Source of the DNA: Xanthobacteraceae bacterium
GTDB lineage: Bacteria; Pseudomonadota; Alphaproteobacteria; Rhizobiales; Xanthobacteraceae
Direction of reading: 5' to 3'
NCBI GenBank assembly: GCA_030039655.1
Contig: JASHVC010000509.1
Coordinates: 1-6,270 of the forward strand
DNA length: 6,270 nucleotides
The notes beneath the pieces are model-generated. The model worked only from the letters and a program-made list of their open reading frames with translations, did not search any database and was not told the DNA's origin. The position numbers and the translations under genes were made by a program. Positions 1 through 5,683 of the stretch are shown one piece after another. Each line of letters starts with the position of its first letter. The first letter of the stretch is position 1.

Positions 1-168
1 AACACGGCGCTGAATGAAAGCGTGAAAACGCCCGAGGTGCAGAAAGCTTACGCAAATCTCGACGTCGTGACCCGGATCGTGACGCCCCAAGAGCTGAAGA
101 CTTTCATGGCCGAGGAAGTGCGCAAGTGGCAGCAGGTCGTGGCCCAGGCCGGCATCAAGGGCGAATAA
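1..168 (+). CDS. Bug/TctC-family periplasmic solute-binding protein, C-terminal fragment
   Basis: The reading frame is open from the first base and ends at TAA 166-168, giving the last 55 residues of a protein whose start lies outside the window. The tail contains TPQELKTFMAEEV, then a lysine-tryptophan pair (KWQQVV) and a closing AGIKGE. This pattern (TPE-x-F-x-x-F-x-x-E-x-x-K-W-x-x-V-x-x-A-x-I-K) is typical of the C-terminal helix of Bug proteins, the periplasmic ligand-binding subunits of tripartite tricarboxylate transporters, which usually bind small organic acids. No ligand can be inferred from this piece. It converges on the small gene at 175-492 with only 6 bp between the stops. An AAGGAG motif at 167-172 follows the stop but leads to no gene. 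The family call rests on the C-terminal pattern alone. Confidence 0.8.
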   Translation, partial: NTALNESVKTPEVQKAYANLDVVTRIVTPQELKTFMAEEVRKWQQVVAQAGIKGE

Positions 169-174
169 GGAGAC

Positions 175-492
175 CTAACGCTCCGCCACTATCGCACCGG
201 CGTCATTTGCCAGTGGCAGACGGTCAATCGAGATCATGCGTGGCAACCGCACAGGAGCGGCCCTGCTGCCGGCGTCGCGCAGGCAGGAGGCCTCGAAGTA
301 GGGCCATTCACGCTGTGAGCAATCGGTGCCGAGGCGCTGCATGTCGAGCCGGTCGCCCTTCACCGCAACCACCTCCGGCAGGCTAAACCCTTCCGGCGAG
401 CGCGCTTGGACCTGCGGCGAAAAGATGCTCAGCAGCGAGACCACAAGAGCTGCAATCAGCGCGGCGGCGACGGTGTAGGCGGACTTTCGCAT
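175..492 (-). CDS. Small exported protein of unknown function, 105 aa
   Basis: The protein begins MRKS, followed by a hydrophobic stretch at residues 6-25 and a possible signal-peptidase site after QVQA (residue 30), so it is probably exported to the periplasm or anchored by its N-terminus. The mature part is about 75 residues with exactly two cysteines, C58 and C70, in a CSQREWPYFEASCLRD segment that could form a disulfide. The C-terminal part contains a basic R-x-I-S-I-D-R-L stretch. I recall similar short proteins with a Cys - WPYYE - Cys-LRD core as conserved hypotheticals in Bradyrhizobium relatives, but know no function for them. The ATG at 490-492 (minus strand) is preceded by AGGG and AAGG purine patches, a modest ribosome binding site. 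It is transcribed away from coaD. The signal sequence and Cys motif make it likely real rather than a chance frame. Confidence 0.72.
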   Translation of the reverse strand: MRKSAYTVAAALIAALVVSLLSIFSPQVQARSPEGFSLPEVVAVKGDRLDMQRLGTDCSQREWPYFEASCLRDAGSRAAPVRLPRMISIDRLPLANDAGAIVAER

Positions 493-652
493 ACCTTAGA
501 CCCTGTTCCGCGATCCTGCCGGCCTCGAACGGTCGGCTTTTGCTTGTGTCGCGGTTCGTGGCGCCCAGGTTTCGCCTAAACTGCAAAAAATCGTCTTTGC
601 CTGATCTTAGAAAGCATCGGTATTCGGCAACCATTTGATTCTGTGTTAACTT

Positions 653-665
653 TTCCCTGCGGGAA
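653..665. repeat. Short perfect inverted repeat TTCCC-TGC-GGGAA
   Basis: A 5-bp perfect stem (653-657 with 661-665) encloses a 3-base loop, directly abutting the longer hairpin that begins at 666. Alone it could easily be chance in GC-rich DNA. It is recorded because it starts a run of three hairpins upstream of coaD. Confidence 0.4.
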
Positions 666-719
666 GGGGCGGTCTTTACGCCAGTCAGGAGAGGTCCTGT
701 TAGGCGAACGGTCCGCCCC
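666..719. repeat. 54-nt in-register imperfect palindrome (rod-like stem-loop) upstream of coaD
   Basis: The left half 666-690 and right half 695-719 pair in a single register with no bulge. GGGGCGG 666-672 pairs with CCGCCCC 713-719, CGCC 679-682 with GGCG 703-706, and CAGGA 686-690 with TCCTG 695-699, around a GAGG loop. Isolated extra pairs lie between (C674-G711, T677-A708, with G-T wobbles at 675-710 and 684-701). That is 18 Watson-Crick pairs of 25 positions. It has no T-run on either side, so it is not a standard intrinsic terminator. It could be an RNA leader structure, a dispersed REP-like palindrome or a protein-binding site; the sequence alone cannot separate these. Confidence 0.6.
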
Positions 720-742
720 GTCGGCGAGCGGCAACAACGGAA

Positions 743-780
743 GCGGTTCTTGCGGTAGCGTTCACCGCAAGCTAGACCGC
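743..780 (+). promoter_or_regulatory. Two-tier stem-loop immediately before the coaD start codon
   Basis: An inner perfect 8-bp stem, CTTGCGGT 749-756 with ACCGCAAG 764-771, closes a 7-nt loop AGCGTTC. An outer 5-bp stem, GCGGT 743-747 with ACCGC 776-780, is separated from it by a single base on the left and CTAG on the right. The base of the structure ends 4 nt before the coaD ATG at 785. No Shine-Dalgarno sequence lies in the usual window before that ATG; the nearest purine patch, GGAAG 739-743, lies at the foot of the hairpin. The fold could therefore mask the initiation region or bring the patch closer to the start. A role in regulation is inference; the base complementarity is seen directly. 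Confidence 0.5.
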
Positions 781-784
781 GCCC

Positions 785-1285
785 ATGCTGCGGACCGCGC
801 TCTTCGCCGGATCTTTCGATCCCATCACGCTGGGCCATCTCGATGTCGTGCGCAGCGCCGTGCGCCTCGCCGACCGCCTGGTGCTCGCGGTCGGCGTTCA
901 CCCCGGGAAGACACCGCTGTTCTCGGCAGAGGAGCGCTTGGCCATCCTCGAAGAGACTTGCACACCCGTTGCGCGCGCGGCGGGTTGCGAAATCGTCTGC
1001 ACCACCTTCGCGGACCTCGTTGTCGTGGCGGCCAAGCGCGCGGGGGCGACCATCCTTGTCCGCGGCGTGCGCGACGCCACTGATTTCGATTACGAGATGC
1101 AGATGGCAGGTATGAACGCCACCATGGCACCGGACATCCAGACCGTCTTCTTGCCCGCTTCGCCGGCGGTCCGCCCGATCACCGCCACTTTGGTCCGCCA
1201 GATTGCGGGCATGGGGGGCGACGTCTCGGCATTCGTGCCTGCGCCAGTGGCCGTGCGGCTGAAAAAGAAATTCGCCAAAGCCTGA
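785..1285 (+). CDS. coaD: Phosphopantetheine adenylyltransferase (CoaD)
   Basis: The enzyme transfers AMP from ATP to 4'-phosphopantetheine, giving dephospho-CoA, the penultimate step of coenzyme A synthesis in the cytoplasm. The 166-residue length is normal. The nucleotidyltransferase signature [10 protein letters not shown] is at residues 9-18 (His18 is the family's ATP-phosphate-binding histidine). K42 follows [19 protein letters not shown] spans residues 90-104, and [21 protein letters not shown] spans residues 132-152. Many homologues have Ser-Ser where this has Thr-Ala in the last motif; I recall the TA form from Bradyrhizobium, so it is probably lineage-specific. The start is fixed: an in-frame TAG at 773-775 precedes it, and the signature must lie near the N-terminus. 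No ribosome binding site is visible; hairpins precede the start. The next gene begins 30 bp downstream, suggesting co-transcription. Confidence 0.97.
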   Translation: MLRTALFAGSFDPITLGHLDVVRSAVRLADRLVLAVGVHPGKTPLFSAEERLAILEETCTPVARAAGCEIVCTTFADLVVVAAKRAGATILVRGVRDATDFDYEMQMAGMNATMAPDIQTVFLPASPAVRPITATLVRQIAGMGGDVSAFVPAPVAVRLKKKFAKA

Positions 1286-1315
1286 CGCACCAAGGCACTT
1301 CAATCAGGAGAACCC

Positions 1316-1963
1316 ATGACCCGACTCATTGGCTTTCTGCTCGTATTTTTTTGCACGGCCGCGGCTTTCGCGCAGCTTTCAACGAACATCAATCGCGCTC
1401 TCATGAATCCTGCGGCGCTCACCGAACAGGCGCCGCCGCTCTACAAGGCGCGATTCGACACCAGCAAGGGCATGTTCATCATCGAGGTGCATCGCGACTG
1501 GGCGCCGAACGGGGCCGACCGCTTCTACAACCTGGTGAAAAACAACTTCTACGACGAGGACCGTTTTTTCCGCGTCATCAGGGGCTTCATGGTTCAGTTC
1601 GGAATCAACGGCAACCCGCCGGTTTCGGCGCAGTGGGAAAACGCCAACATCAAAGACGACCCGGTCACCCAGAGTAACCAGCAGGGCTTCGTCACCTTCG
1701 CGACCCGGGGTCCCAACACACGCACGACACAGGTCTTCATCAATTTCAACGACAATCACGGCCTCGACGGCCAAGGCTTCGCGCCGTTCGGCCAAGTCAC
1801 GCTCGGCATGGCGGTGGTGGAATCGCTTTACAATGGATACGGCGAAGGGGCGCCGCGCGGCAGCGGGCCTTCGCAGTCCAAAATCCAATCGGACGGCAAT
1901 CCGTATCTGCTGAGCCAGTTTCCCAAGCTTGACTACATAACGAAGGCTACCATCACCAAATAG
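1316..1963 (+). CDS. Exported cyclophilin-type peptidyl-prolyl cis-trans isomerase
   Basis: The N-terminus has MTR, a hydrophobic run at residues 4-18 and an AFA|Q signal-peptidase site near residue 19, so the protein should work in the periplasm on folding of exported proteins. The cyclophilin domain covers roughly residues 43-171. Counterparts of the cyclophilin A catalytic residues are visible: R86, F91 and Q94 in FFRVIRGFMVQFG (84-96), A129, Q139 and F141 in FATRGPNTRTTQVFI, and L150. The usual FHR histidine is F85, and the glycine-rich GTGG loop and distal histidine are not conserved. A C-terminal extension (about 172-215) with GEGAPRGSGPSQSKIQ and FPKLDYI is characteristic of a bacterial cyclophilin subfamily of about 215 aa. 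AGGAG lies 6 nt before the ATG, a good ribosome binding site. A run of seven T at 1346-1352 falls in the signal-peptide coding region. Confidence 0.93.
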   Translation: MTRLIGFLLVFFCTAAAFAQLSTNINRALMNPAALTEQAPPLYKARFDTSKGMFIIEVHRDWAPNGADRFYNLVKNNFYDEDRFFRVIRGFMVQFGINGNPPVSAQWENANIKDDPVTQSNQQGFVTFATRGPNTRTTQVFINFNDNHGLDGQGFAPFGQVTLGMAVVESLYNGYGEGAPRGSGPSQSKIQSDGNPYLLSQFPKLDYITKATITK

Positions 1964-2022
1964 CATCCGGTATTCAGAGCCATTCCGCAAAACTTAAACC
2001 ATGTAACGAGAGGAACGAGTCA

Positions 2023-2523
2023 ATGGCAGATGCGTCGCTTCCCGCGGGCACCGATCCGAACAACACGCTGATTCTCGAGACCACACCGGGTTCGATCGTC
2101 ATAAAACTGCACAGTGACATTGCGCCGGGGCACGCCGAACGGCTCAAGAAGCTTGCGCGTGAAGGCTTCTACAACAACGTGCCGTTCCACCGCGTCATCG
2201 AAGGCTTCATGGCGCAGACCGGCGACGGCCAACATGGCAACGGCACCGGCGGTTCGTCGTACCCCGATCTCAAGGCCGAGTTTTCCAACAAGCCATTCCA
2301 GCGCGGAACCGTCGGCATGGCACGCAAGGGCGGCAACAATCACTCCGCCAACAGCCAGTTCTTCATCATGTTCGACGAGGGCTCGTTCCTCAACGGCCAG
2401 TACACCGTGATCGGCGAGGTGGTCCGCGGCATGGACGTGGTCGACAAACTCAAGCGCGGCGAGCCGCCATCCAACCCTGACCGTATCATTCGCATGCAGG
2501 TGGCGGCCGACGGCAAAGCGTAA
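2023..2523 (+). CDS. ppiB: Cytoplasmic cyclophilin-type peptidyl-prolyl cis-trans isomerase (PpiB-like)
   Basis: This 166-residue single-domain cyclophilin has no signal peptide and so is predicted to be cytoplasmic. It catalyses cis-trans isomerisation of Xaa-Pro bonds during protein folding. The motif FHRVIEGFMAQTGD (residues 55-68) supplies R57, F62 and Q65. The glycine loop GNGTGGSSYPDL (72-83) and SANSQFFI (108-115, with Q112 and F114) are intact, and L123 matches the usual FLNGQYTVIGEV strand. All catalytic positions I can check agree with active enzymes, unlike the more diverged exported copy before it. The start ATG follows a GAGAGGAACGAG purine stretch. It lies 59 bp after the first cyclophilin and 6 bp before the next gene, so the trio probably forms one transcript. 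The tandem pair looks like an old functional split between compartments, not a recent duplication, because the sequences differ widely. Confidence 0.95.
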   Translation: MADASLPAGTDPNNTLILETTPGSIVIKLHSDIAPGHAERLKKLAREGFYNNVPFHRVIEGFMAQTGDGQHGNGTGGSSYPDLKAEFSNKPFQRGTVGMARKGGNNHSANSQFFIMFDEGSFLNGQYTVIGEVVRGMDVVDKLKRGEPPSNPDRIIRMQVAADGKA

Positions 2524-2529
2524 CGCCGC

Positions 2530-3165
2530 ATGGGTGCGCTCGGCAAAGTGATCGCCGCCTGTGGTGTGGCGATCGTTGTTGCCGTGACCGAAGCGCAGGC
2601 ACAGGTGCGGCAACCTCCGGCGCAGGCGCCTTGCAGCGTACTAAGCGGGCGCCCCTGCCATCCGTCGTTCTGCGGCGTCTTCCACCGCGGTCCGTGCTTC
2701 CCCGAGTATCTGCCACCGCTCAACGAAGATTTGCGGGTGACCATCACCTCCAGCGACGAGAATGGCACCACGAGCCAACCGAGTGGCACCGCGTGGAAAG
2801 GGAAGGAAGATGCCGACGACGGCGCGAACAATCACGCCGTCGATTCAATTGTGGCGATGTTTGCAGCGCTACGCGCCTGCTGGGTGCCGCCGCCGAAAGA
2901 GCAAGCACGGCACGGCATGCAATATACCATTCGCTTTGCCTTCAAGAGCGACGGGAAAATCATCGCGCCGCCGTGGCGGACCTATTCGAGCCACGATGTG
3001 CCCGCGGGTGTGCGTGACCTCTATGGCGCCGCCATCGATGCAGCGCTCAAGCGCTGCACGCCGCTGCCTTTCAGCAAAGGGATGGGCGAAGCGATTGCGG
3101 GCCGTCCGATCGTGATCCGGTTTGTGGACGATCGCACCATCGACAATTCGAAGAGTCAGCAATAA
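2530..3165 (+). CDS. Exported Cys-rich protein with TolA/TonB C-terminal-like domain, function unknown
   Basis: The 211-residue protein starts with a signal peptide (hydrophobic residues 8-20, likely cut near AQA at 22-24), so it should be periplasmic. Residues 35-56 hold four cysteines (C35, C43, C48, C56) with Pro and His between them, ending in GPCFPEYLPPL. A low-complexity polar linker follows (about 72-102). Residues 103-203 resemble the TolA/TonB C-terminal fold: an ALRACWVPPP segment (C117), a strand pair MQYTIRFAFKSDGKI with APPW following, a helix AAIDAALKRCTPLPF (C176) and a closing strand PIVIRFVDD. In TolA-like proteins the two equivalent cysteines commonly form a disulfide. There is no transmembrane anchor or ExbB/TolQ-contacting helix beyond the signal sequence, so an energy-transducing role is not implied. 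Only 6 bp separate it from ppiB and no ribosome binding site is visible, suggesting translational coupling. I recall orthologues as hypothetical proteins beside queA in Bradyrhizobium. Confidence 0.8.
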   Translation: MGALGKVIAACGVAIVVAVTEAQAQVRQPPAQAPCSVLSGRPCHPSFCGVFHRGPCFPEYLPPLNEDLRVTITSSDENGTTSQPSGTAWKGKEDADDGANNHAVDSIVAMFAALRACWVPPPKEQARHGMQYTIRFAFKSDGKIIAPPWRTYSSHDVPAGVRDLYGAAIDAALKRCTPLPFSKGMGEAIAGRPIVIRFVDDRTIDNSKSQQ

Positions 3166-3431
3166 GTGCCGATAAGGCTCACGGCCGCGAGATCGGTGCT
3201 GGCTGTGAAAGATCTCTCCGATCAGGCCAAGTGGAGCTGTCGTTGTCAGGCGCGCCTGCGTCTGGCACGCCACATTGCGGAAAGGCGGTGCCTGGCAGAA
3301 TGGTCCGCCAGAGCCGTTTCAAGTCGGAGCTAGGATTGCAGGGACGGCCAGCCATCGACGGAATATGGTTTGAAAAGGGCCGGCGCGCCAGGGCTGGGCG
3401 GCGCTGCCAGCGGCCCATTGATTGACGACGC
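3166..3431 (+). other. Intergenic region before queA (266 bp) with weak hairpins
   Basis: No recognisable gene is seen. A GTG-initiated frame at 3231-3425 encodes 64 residues, is in the same frame as queA and stops 6 nt before the queA ATG, but has basic, low-complexity content and no recognisable motif. Two imperfect hairpins occur. GATCGG 3191-3196 pairs with CCGATC 3218-3223, with flanking GGCC arms at 3183-3186 and 3225-3228. GGCACGCC 3264-3271 pairs with GGCGGTGCC 3284-3292 with one bulge. Neither is followed by a T-run. A queA promoter probably lies here, but I cannot point to convincing -35/-10 boxes. Confidence 0.5.
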
Positions 3432-4517
3432 ATGCGGACGGATTTGTTCGATTTCGCGCTACCGGAAGACCGCATCGCGCTGCGGCCCGTCTCGCCCAGG
3501 GATTCGGCGCGGCTTCTGGTAGTGCGGCCGGGTAATCGCACAGTGCTGACGGACCACACTATGCGGGATCTGCCCGGCCTGTTGCGGTCAGGCGATACGC
3601 TGGTGGTCAACGACACCAAGGTGTTTCCGGCGAACCTGCGCGGCCGCCGGCTGCCACGCACCGAAGGCGGCGATCTCGAGCCGGCAATCGCAGCAACGCT
3701 CACCCGGCGGCTCGACGGTTCGCGCTGGACCGCCCTGGCGCGGCCGGCAAAGCGGCTCGCGGTGGGTGACATCGTGCGCTTCGGCAGCGAGGGAAAGGTC
3801 TGTTTCCTTGATCAGCTAGACGCCACGGTCGAGGCGAAAGGGCAGGGCGGGGAGGTGACGTTCGGGTTCGCCTTTCATGGCGCCGTGCTCGATCAGGCAC
3901 TGGCCGAGCGCGGCGACGTGCCGCTGCCGCCCTATATCGCGAGCCGTCGCAGCGTCGACGACAGCGACCGCGTCGACTACCAGACCATATTCGCCCACGT
4001 GGAAGGATCGGTTGCGGCGCCGACCGCGGGCCTGCATTTCACCGAATCGCTCGTGGCCGGTCTGCAAGCCCGCGGCATCGGCGTGCAGCGAGTGACGCTG
4101 CACGTCGGTCCAGGCACCTTCCTGCCGGTCAAGGCCGAGGACACGGCGGACCATCGCATGCAGGCGGAATGGGGCAGCATCAGCGCCGAGACGGCGGCGG
4201 CACTCAACGCCACGCGGGGCGCAGGTGGCCGCATCGTTGCCGTTGGTTCCACGTCGCTCCGCCTCGTCGAAAGCGCAGCCGCAGAGGATGGCACCATCGG
4301 CGAATTTTCCGGCGATACGGCGCTATTCATCAGCCCCGGCTATCGCTTTCGTGCCGTCGACGTGATGCTGACCAATTTCCATTTGCCGCGCTCGACACTG
4401 TTCATGCTCGTCAGCGCCTTCAGCGGCCTGGAGACCATGCGCACCGCGTACGCGCATGCAATTGAATCTGGGTATCGATTTTATTCCTACGGCGATGCGT
4501 GTTTGTTGTTTCGATGA
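3432..4517 (+). CDS. queA: S-adenosylmethionine:tRNA ribosyltransferase-isomerase (QueA)
   Basis: QueA transfers and isomerises the ribosyl part of S-adenosylmethionine onto preQ1 at tRNA position 34, forming epoxyqueuosine. The 361-residue length is normal. Family motifs run in order: [16 protein letters not shown] (4-19), [14 protein letters not shown] (58-71), [10 protein letters not shown] (163-172), YQTIFA (183-188), [12 protein letters not shown] (192-203), [12 protein letters not shown] (223-234), HRMQAEW (241-247), [11 protein letters not shown] (271-281), [10 protein letters not shown] (297-306), [16 protein letters not shown] (315-330) and the C-terminal [13 protein letters not shown]. 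Most homologues have a second histidine in the HRMH motif where this has glutamine (Q244), a modest deviation. The start is set by an in-frame TGA at 3423-3425 and by the DLFDF motif lying at the very N-terminus. No clear Shine-Dalgarno sequence is seen. tgt follows after 9 bp, so both queuosine steps are co-expressed. Confidence 0.97.
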   Translation: MRTDLFDFALPEDRIALRPVSPRDSARLLVVRPGNRTVLTDHTMRDLPGLLRSGDTLVVNDTKVFPANLRGRRLPRTEGGDLEPAIAATLTRRLDGSRWTALARPAKRLAVGDIVRFGSEGKVCFLDQLDATVEAKGQGGEVTFGFAFHGAVLDQALAERGDVPLPPYIASRRSVDDSDRVDYQTIFAHVEGSVAAPTAGLHFTESLVAGLQARGIGVQRVTLHVGPGTFLPVKAEDTADHRMQAEWGSISAETAAALNATRGAGGRIVAVGSTSLRLVESAAAEDGTIGEFSGDTALFISPGYRFRAVDVMLTNFHLPRSTLFMLVSAFSGLETMRTAYAHAIESGYRFYSYGDACLLFR

Positions 4518-4526
4518 GGCTGTGCC

Positions 4527-5660
4527 GTGACTGAATTTTCCTTCCGCCTCATCGCCACTGAAGGCGCGGCGCGCGCCGGTGAAATGACGACCGCGCACGG
4601 CGTTGTGCATACGCCTTGCTTCATGCCCGTGGGCACGCAGGCCGCGGTCAAGGGCGTGCATCATGATGACGTGCGCGCCGCCGGCACCGAACTGCTGCTC
4701 GCCAACACTTATCACCTCATGCTGCGGCCGGGCGCTGAACGCGTGGCGGCGCTCGGCGGCCTGCACACCTTCATGCGCTGGCCAGGTCCGATGCTCACGG
4801 ATTCCGGCGGCTTTCAGGTGATGTCGCTCGCGGCGCTGCGCAAAGTGACGGAGCAGGGCGTCACCTTCCGCTCGCATCTCGATGGCGCCATGGTGGAGCT
4901 GACGCCCGAGCGCGCCATCGAAGTGCAAAGGCTGCTGGGCACCGACATCGCTATGCAGCTCGACGAGTGTGTGCGGCTGCCGGCCGATCGCGCCGAGATC
5001 GCGCGGGCGATGAAGCTTTCGCTGCGCTGGGCCGAGCGCTGCAAGCGCGCCTTTGAGGGCGCGCCGTCGGGCCACGCGCTGTTCGGCATCGTCCAGGGCG
5101 GGGATGATCAAACGCTGCGTCAGGAAAGCTTGCGCGCGCTCGCCCGCATCGGCTTCGATGGCTACGCCATCGGCGGGCTTGCCGTTGGCGAATCCCAGGA
5201 GGTCATGCTCCAAGTCGTCGAGACGACGGCGGCCGCGCTACCGGCCGACAAGCCGCGCTATCTCATGGGCGTCGGTACGCCTGCGGACCTGCTGGAGGCC
5301 ATCGCCCGCGGCGTCGACATGTTCGACTGCGTGCTGCCGACACGCAACGGCCGCCACGGCCTTGCCTTCACCCGCTTCGGCCCCATCAACATCAAGAACG
5401 CGCACCACGCCGACGATCCACGGCCGCTCGACCCGGAAAGTCGCTGCCCGGCGGCGCTCGACTTCTCGCGGGCCTACCTGCATCACCTGTTCAAGGCCGG
5501 CGAGGCGCTCGGCGGCACGCTGTTGTCGGTCATCAATCTTTTCTACTACCAGGACCTCGTCGCCGGCGCGCGAGAGGCGATCGCGGCAGGCCGCTTTACC
5601 GACTATGCGACACAGGCGACGGAGCAATGGCAGGCCAAGCGTGATACCGATGATTCGTAG
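4527..5660 (+). CDS. tgt: Queuine/preQ1 tRNA-guanine transglycosylase (TGT)
   Basis: TGT exchanges guanine-34 of tRNAs with GUN anticodons (Asp, Asn, His, Tyr) for preQ1, the step before QueA. The 377-residue length is usual. Aligning by eye to the Zymomonas mobilis enzyme gives D92 (DSGGFQ), D146 (LDECV, preQ1 binding), Q190 (IVQGG), the GGLAVGE loop 216-222 and the nucleophile D267 in [14 protein letters not shown]; all are present, so catalysis should be intact. The zinc site is not. The Cys-x-Cys-x-x-Cys...His tetrad becomes S305, C307, A310 and I336, leaving one ligand. The fold-critical SRAYLHHL helix beside it is conserved. The start is GTG at 4527, with GAGG at 4516-4519 overlapping the queA stop as ribosome binding site, which implies coupling to queA. 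The next gene starts 23 bp downstream. Confidence 0.97.
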   Translation: MTEFSFRLIATEGAARAGEMTTAHGVVHTPCFMPVGTQAAVKGVHHDDVRAAGTELLLANTYHLMLRPGAERVAALGGLHTFMRWPGPMLTDSGGFQVMSLAALRKVTEQGVTFRSHLDGAMVELTPERAIEVQRLLGTDIAMQLDECVRLPADRAEIARAMKLSLRWAERCKRAFEGAPSGHALFGIVQGGDDQTLRQESLRALARIGFDGYAIGGLAVGESQEVMLQVVETTAAALPADKPRYLMGVGTPADLLEAIARGVDMFDCVLPTRNGRHGLAFTRFGPINIKNAHHADDPRPLDPESRCPAALDFSRAYLHHLFKAGEALGGTLLSVINLFYYQDLVAGAREAIAAGRFTDYATQATEQWQAKRDTDDS

Positions 5661-5683
5661 ATGGCGCCGACCAAGGAAATGAG

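Larger units (their letters stand above)
493..784. other. Divergent gene-free region (about 290 bp), leader of coaD and of the small exported gene
   Basis: No credible coding frame lies here; the frames crossing it run antisense through coaD. It separates two divergent genes and so should carry both promoters, but I find no strong sigma-70-type pair. The best weak + strand candidate is TTGCCT at 597-602 with TATTCG at 621-626 (18-bp spacer), which would place three predicted hairpins (653-665, 666-719, 743-780) in the coaD transcript leader. That candidate matches only 4 and 3 of 6 consensus bases and should be read as a guess. Confidence 0.6.

Noticed and set aside
749..778. TTGCGG (751) and TAGACC (773) as a promoter for coaD
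   Set aside because: They match only about half of the consensus, fall within the arms of the inverted repeat, and would give an almost leaderless transcript. The stem-loop reading explains the bases better.
383..1303. Long minus-strand open frame (306 codons) across coaD and its leader
   Set aside because: It runs antisense to the unmistakable coaD gene, has Arg/Ala/Gly/His-rich composition typical of a GC-rich shadow frame, and shows no recognisable motif.
1346..1352. Run of seven T as a programmed frameshift or sequencing error site
   Set aside because: The frame continues cleanly through a sensible signal peptide into the cyclophilin domain; the run simply encodes Phe codons.
2020..2613. 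Minus-strand open frame opposite the cytoplasmic cyclophilin
   Set aside because: It mirrors a gene with intact catalytic motifs; its His/Ala/Val-rich translation is the usual complement of such coding sequence.
3183..3228. Intrinsic terminator after the exported TolA-like gene
   Set aside because: A GATCGG/CCGATC stem with GGCC arms exists, but the loop is over 20 nt and no T-run follows, so a Rho-independent terminator cannot be claimed.
3231..3425. 64-codon GTG-initiated frame just before queA as a real gene
   Set aside because: It has a weak ribosome binding site and basic, low-complexity sequence without recognisable similarity. It is described only as part of the intergenic region.
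4323..5213. Minus-strand open frame (296 codons) overlapping queA and tgt
   Set aside because: It is antisense to two well-supported enzymes, with composition dictated by their third-position GC bias and no domain signal.
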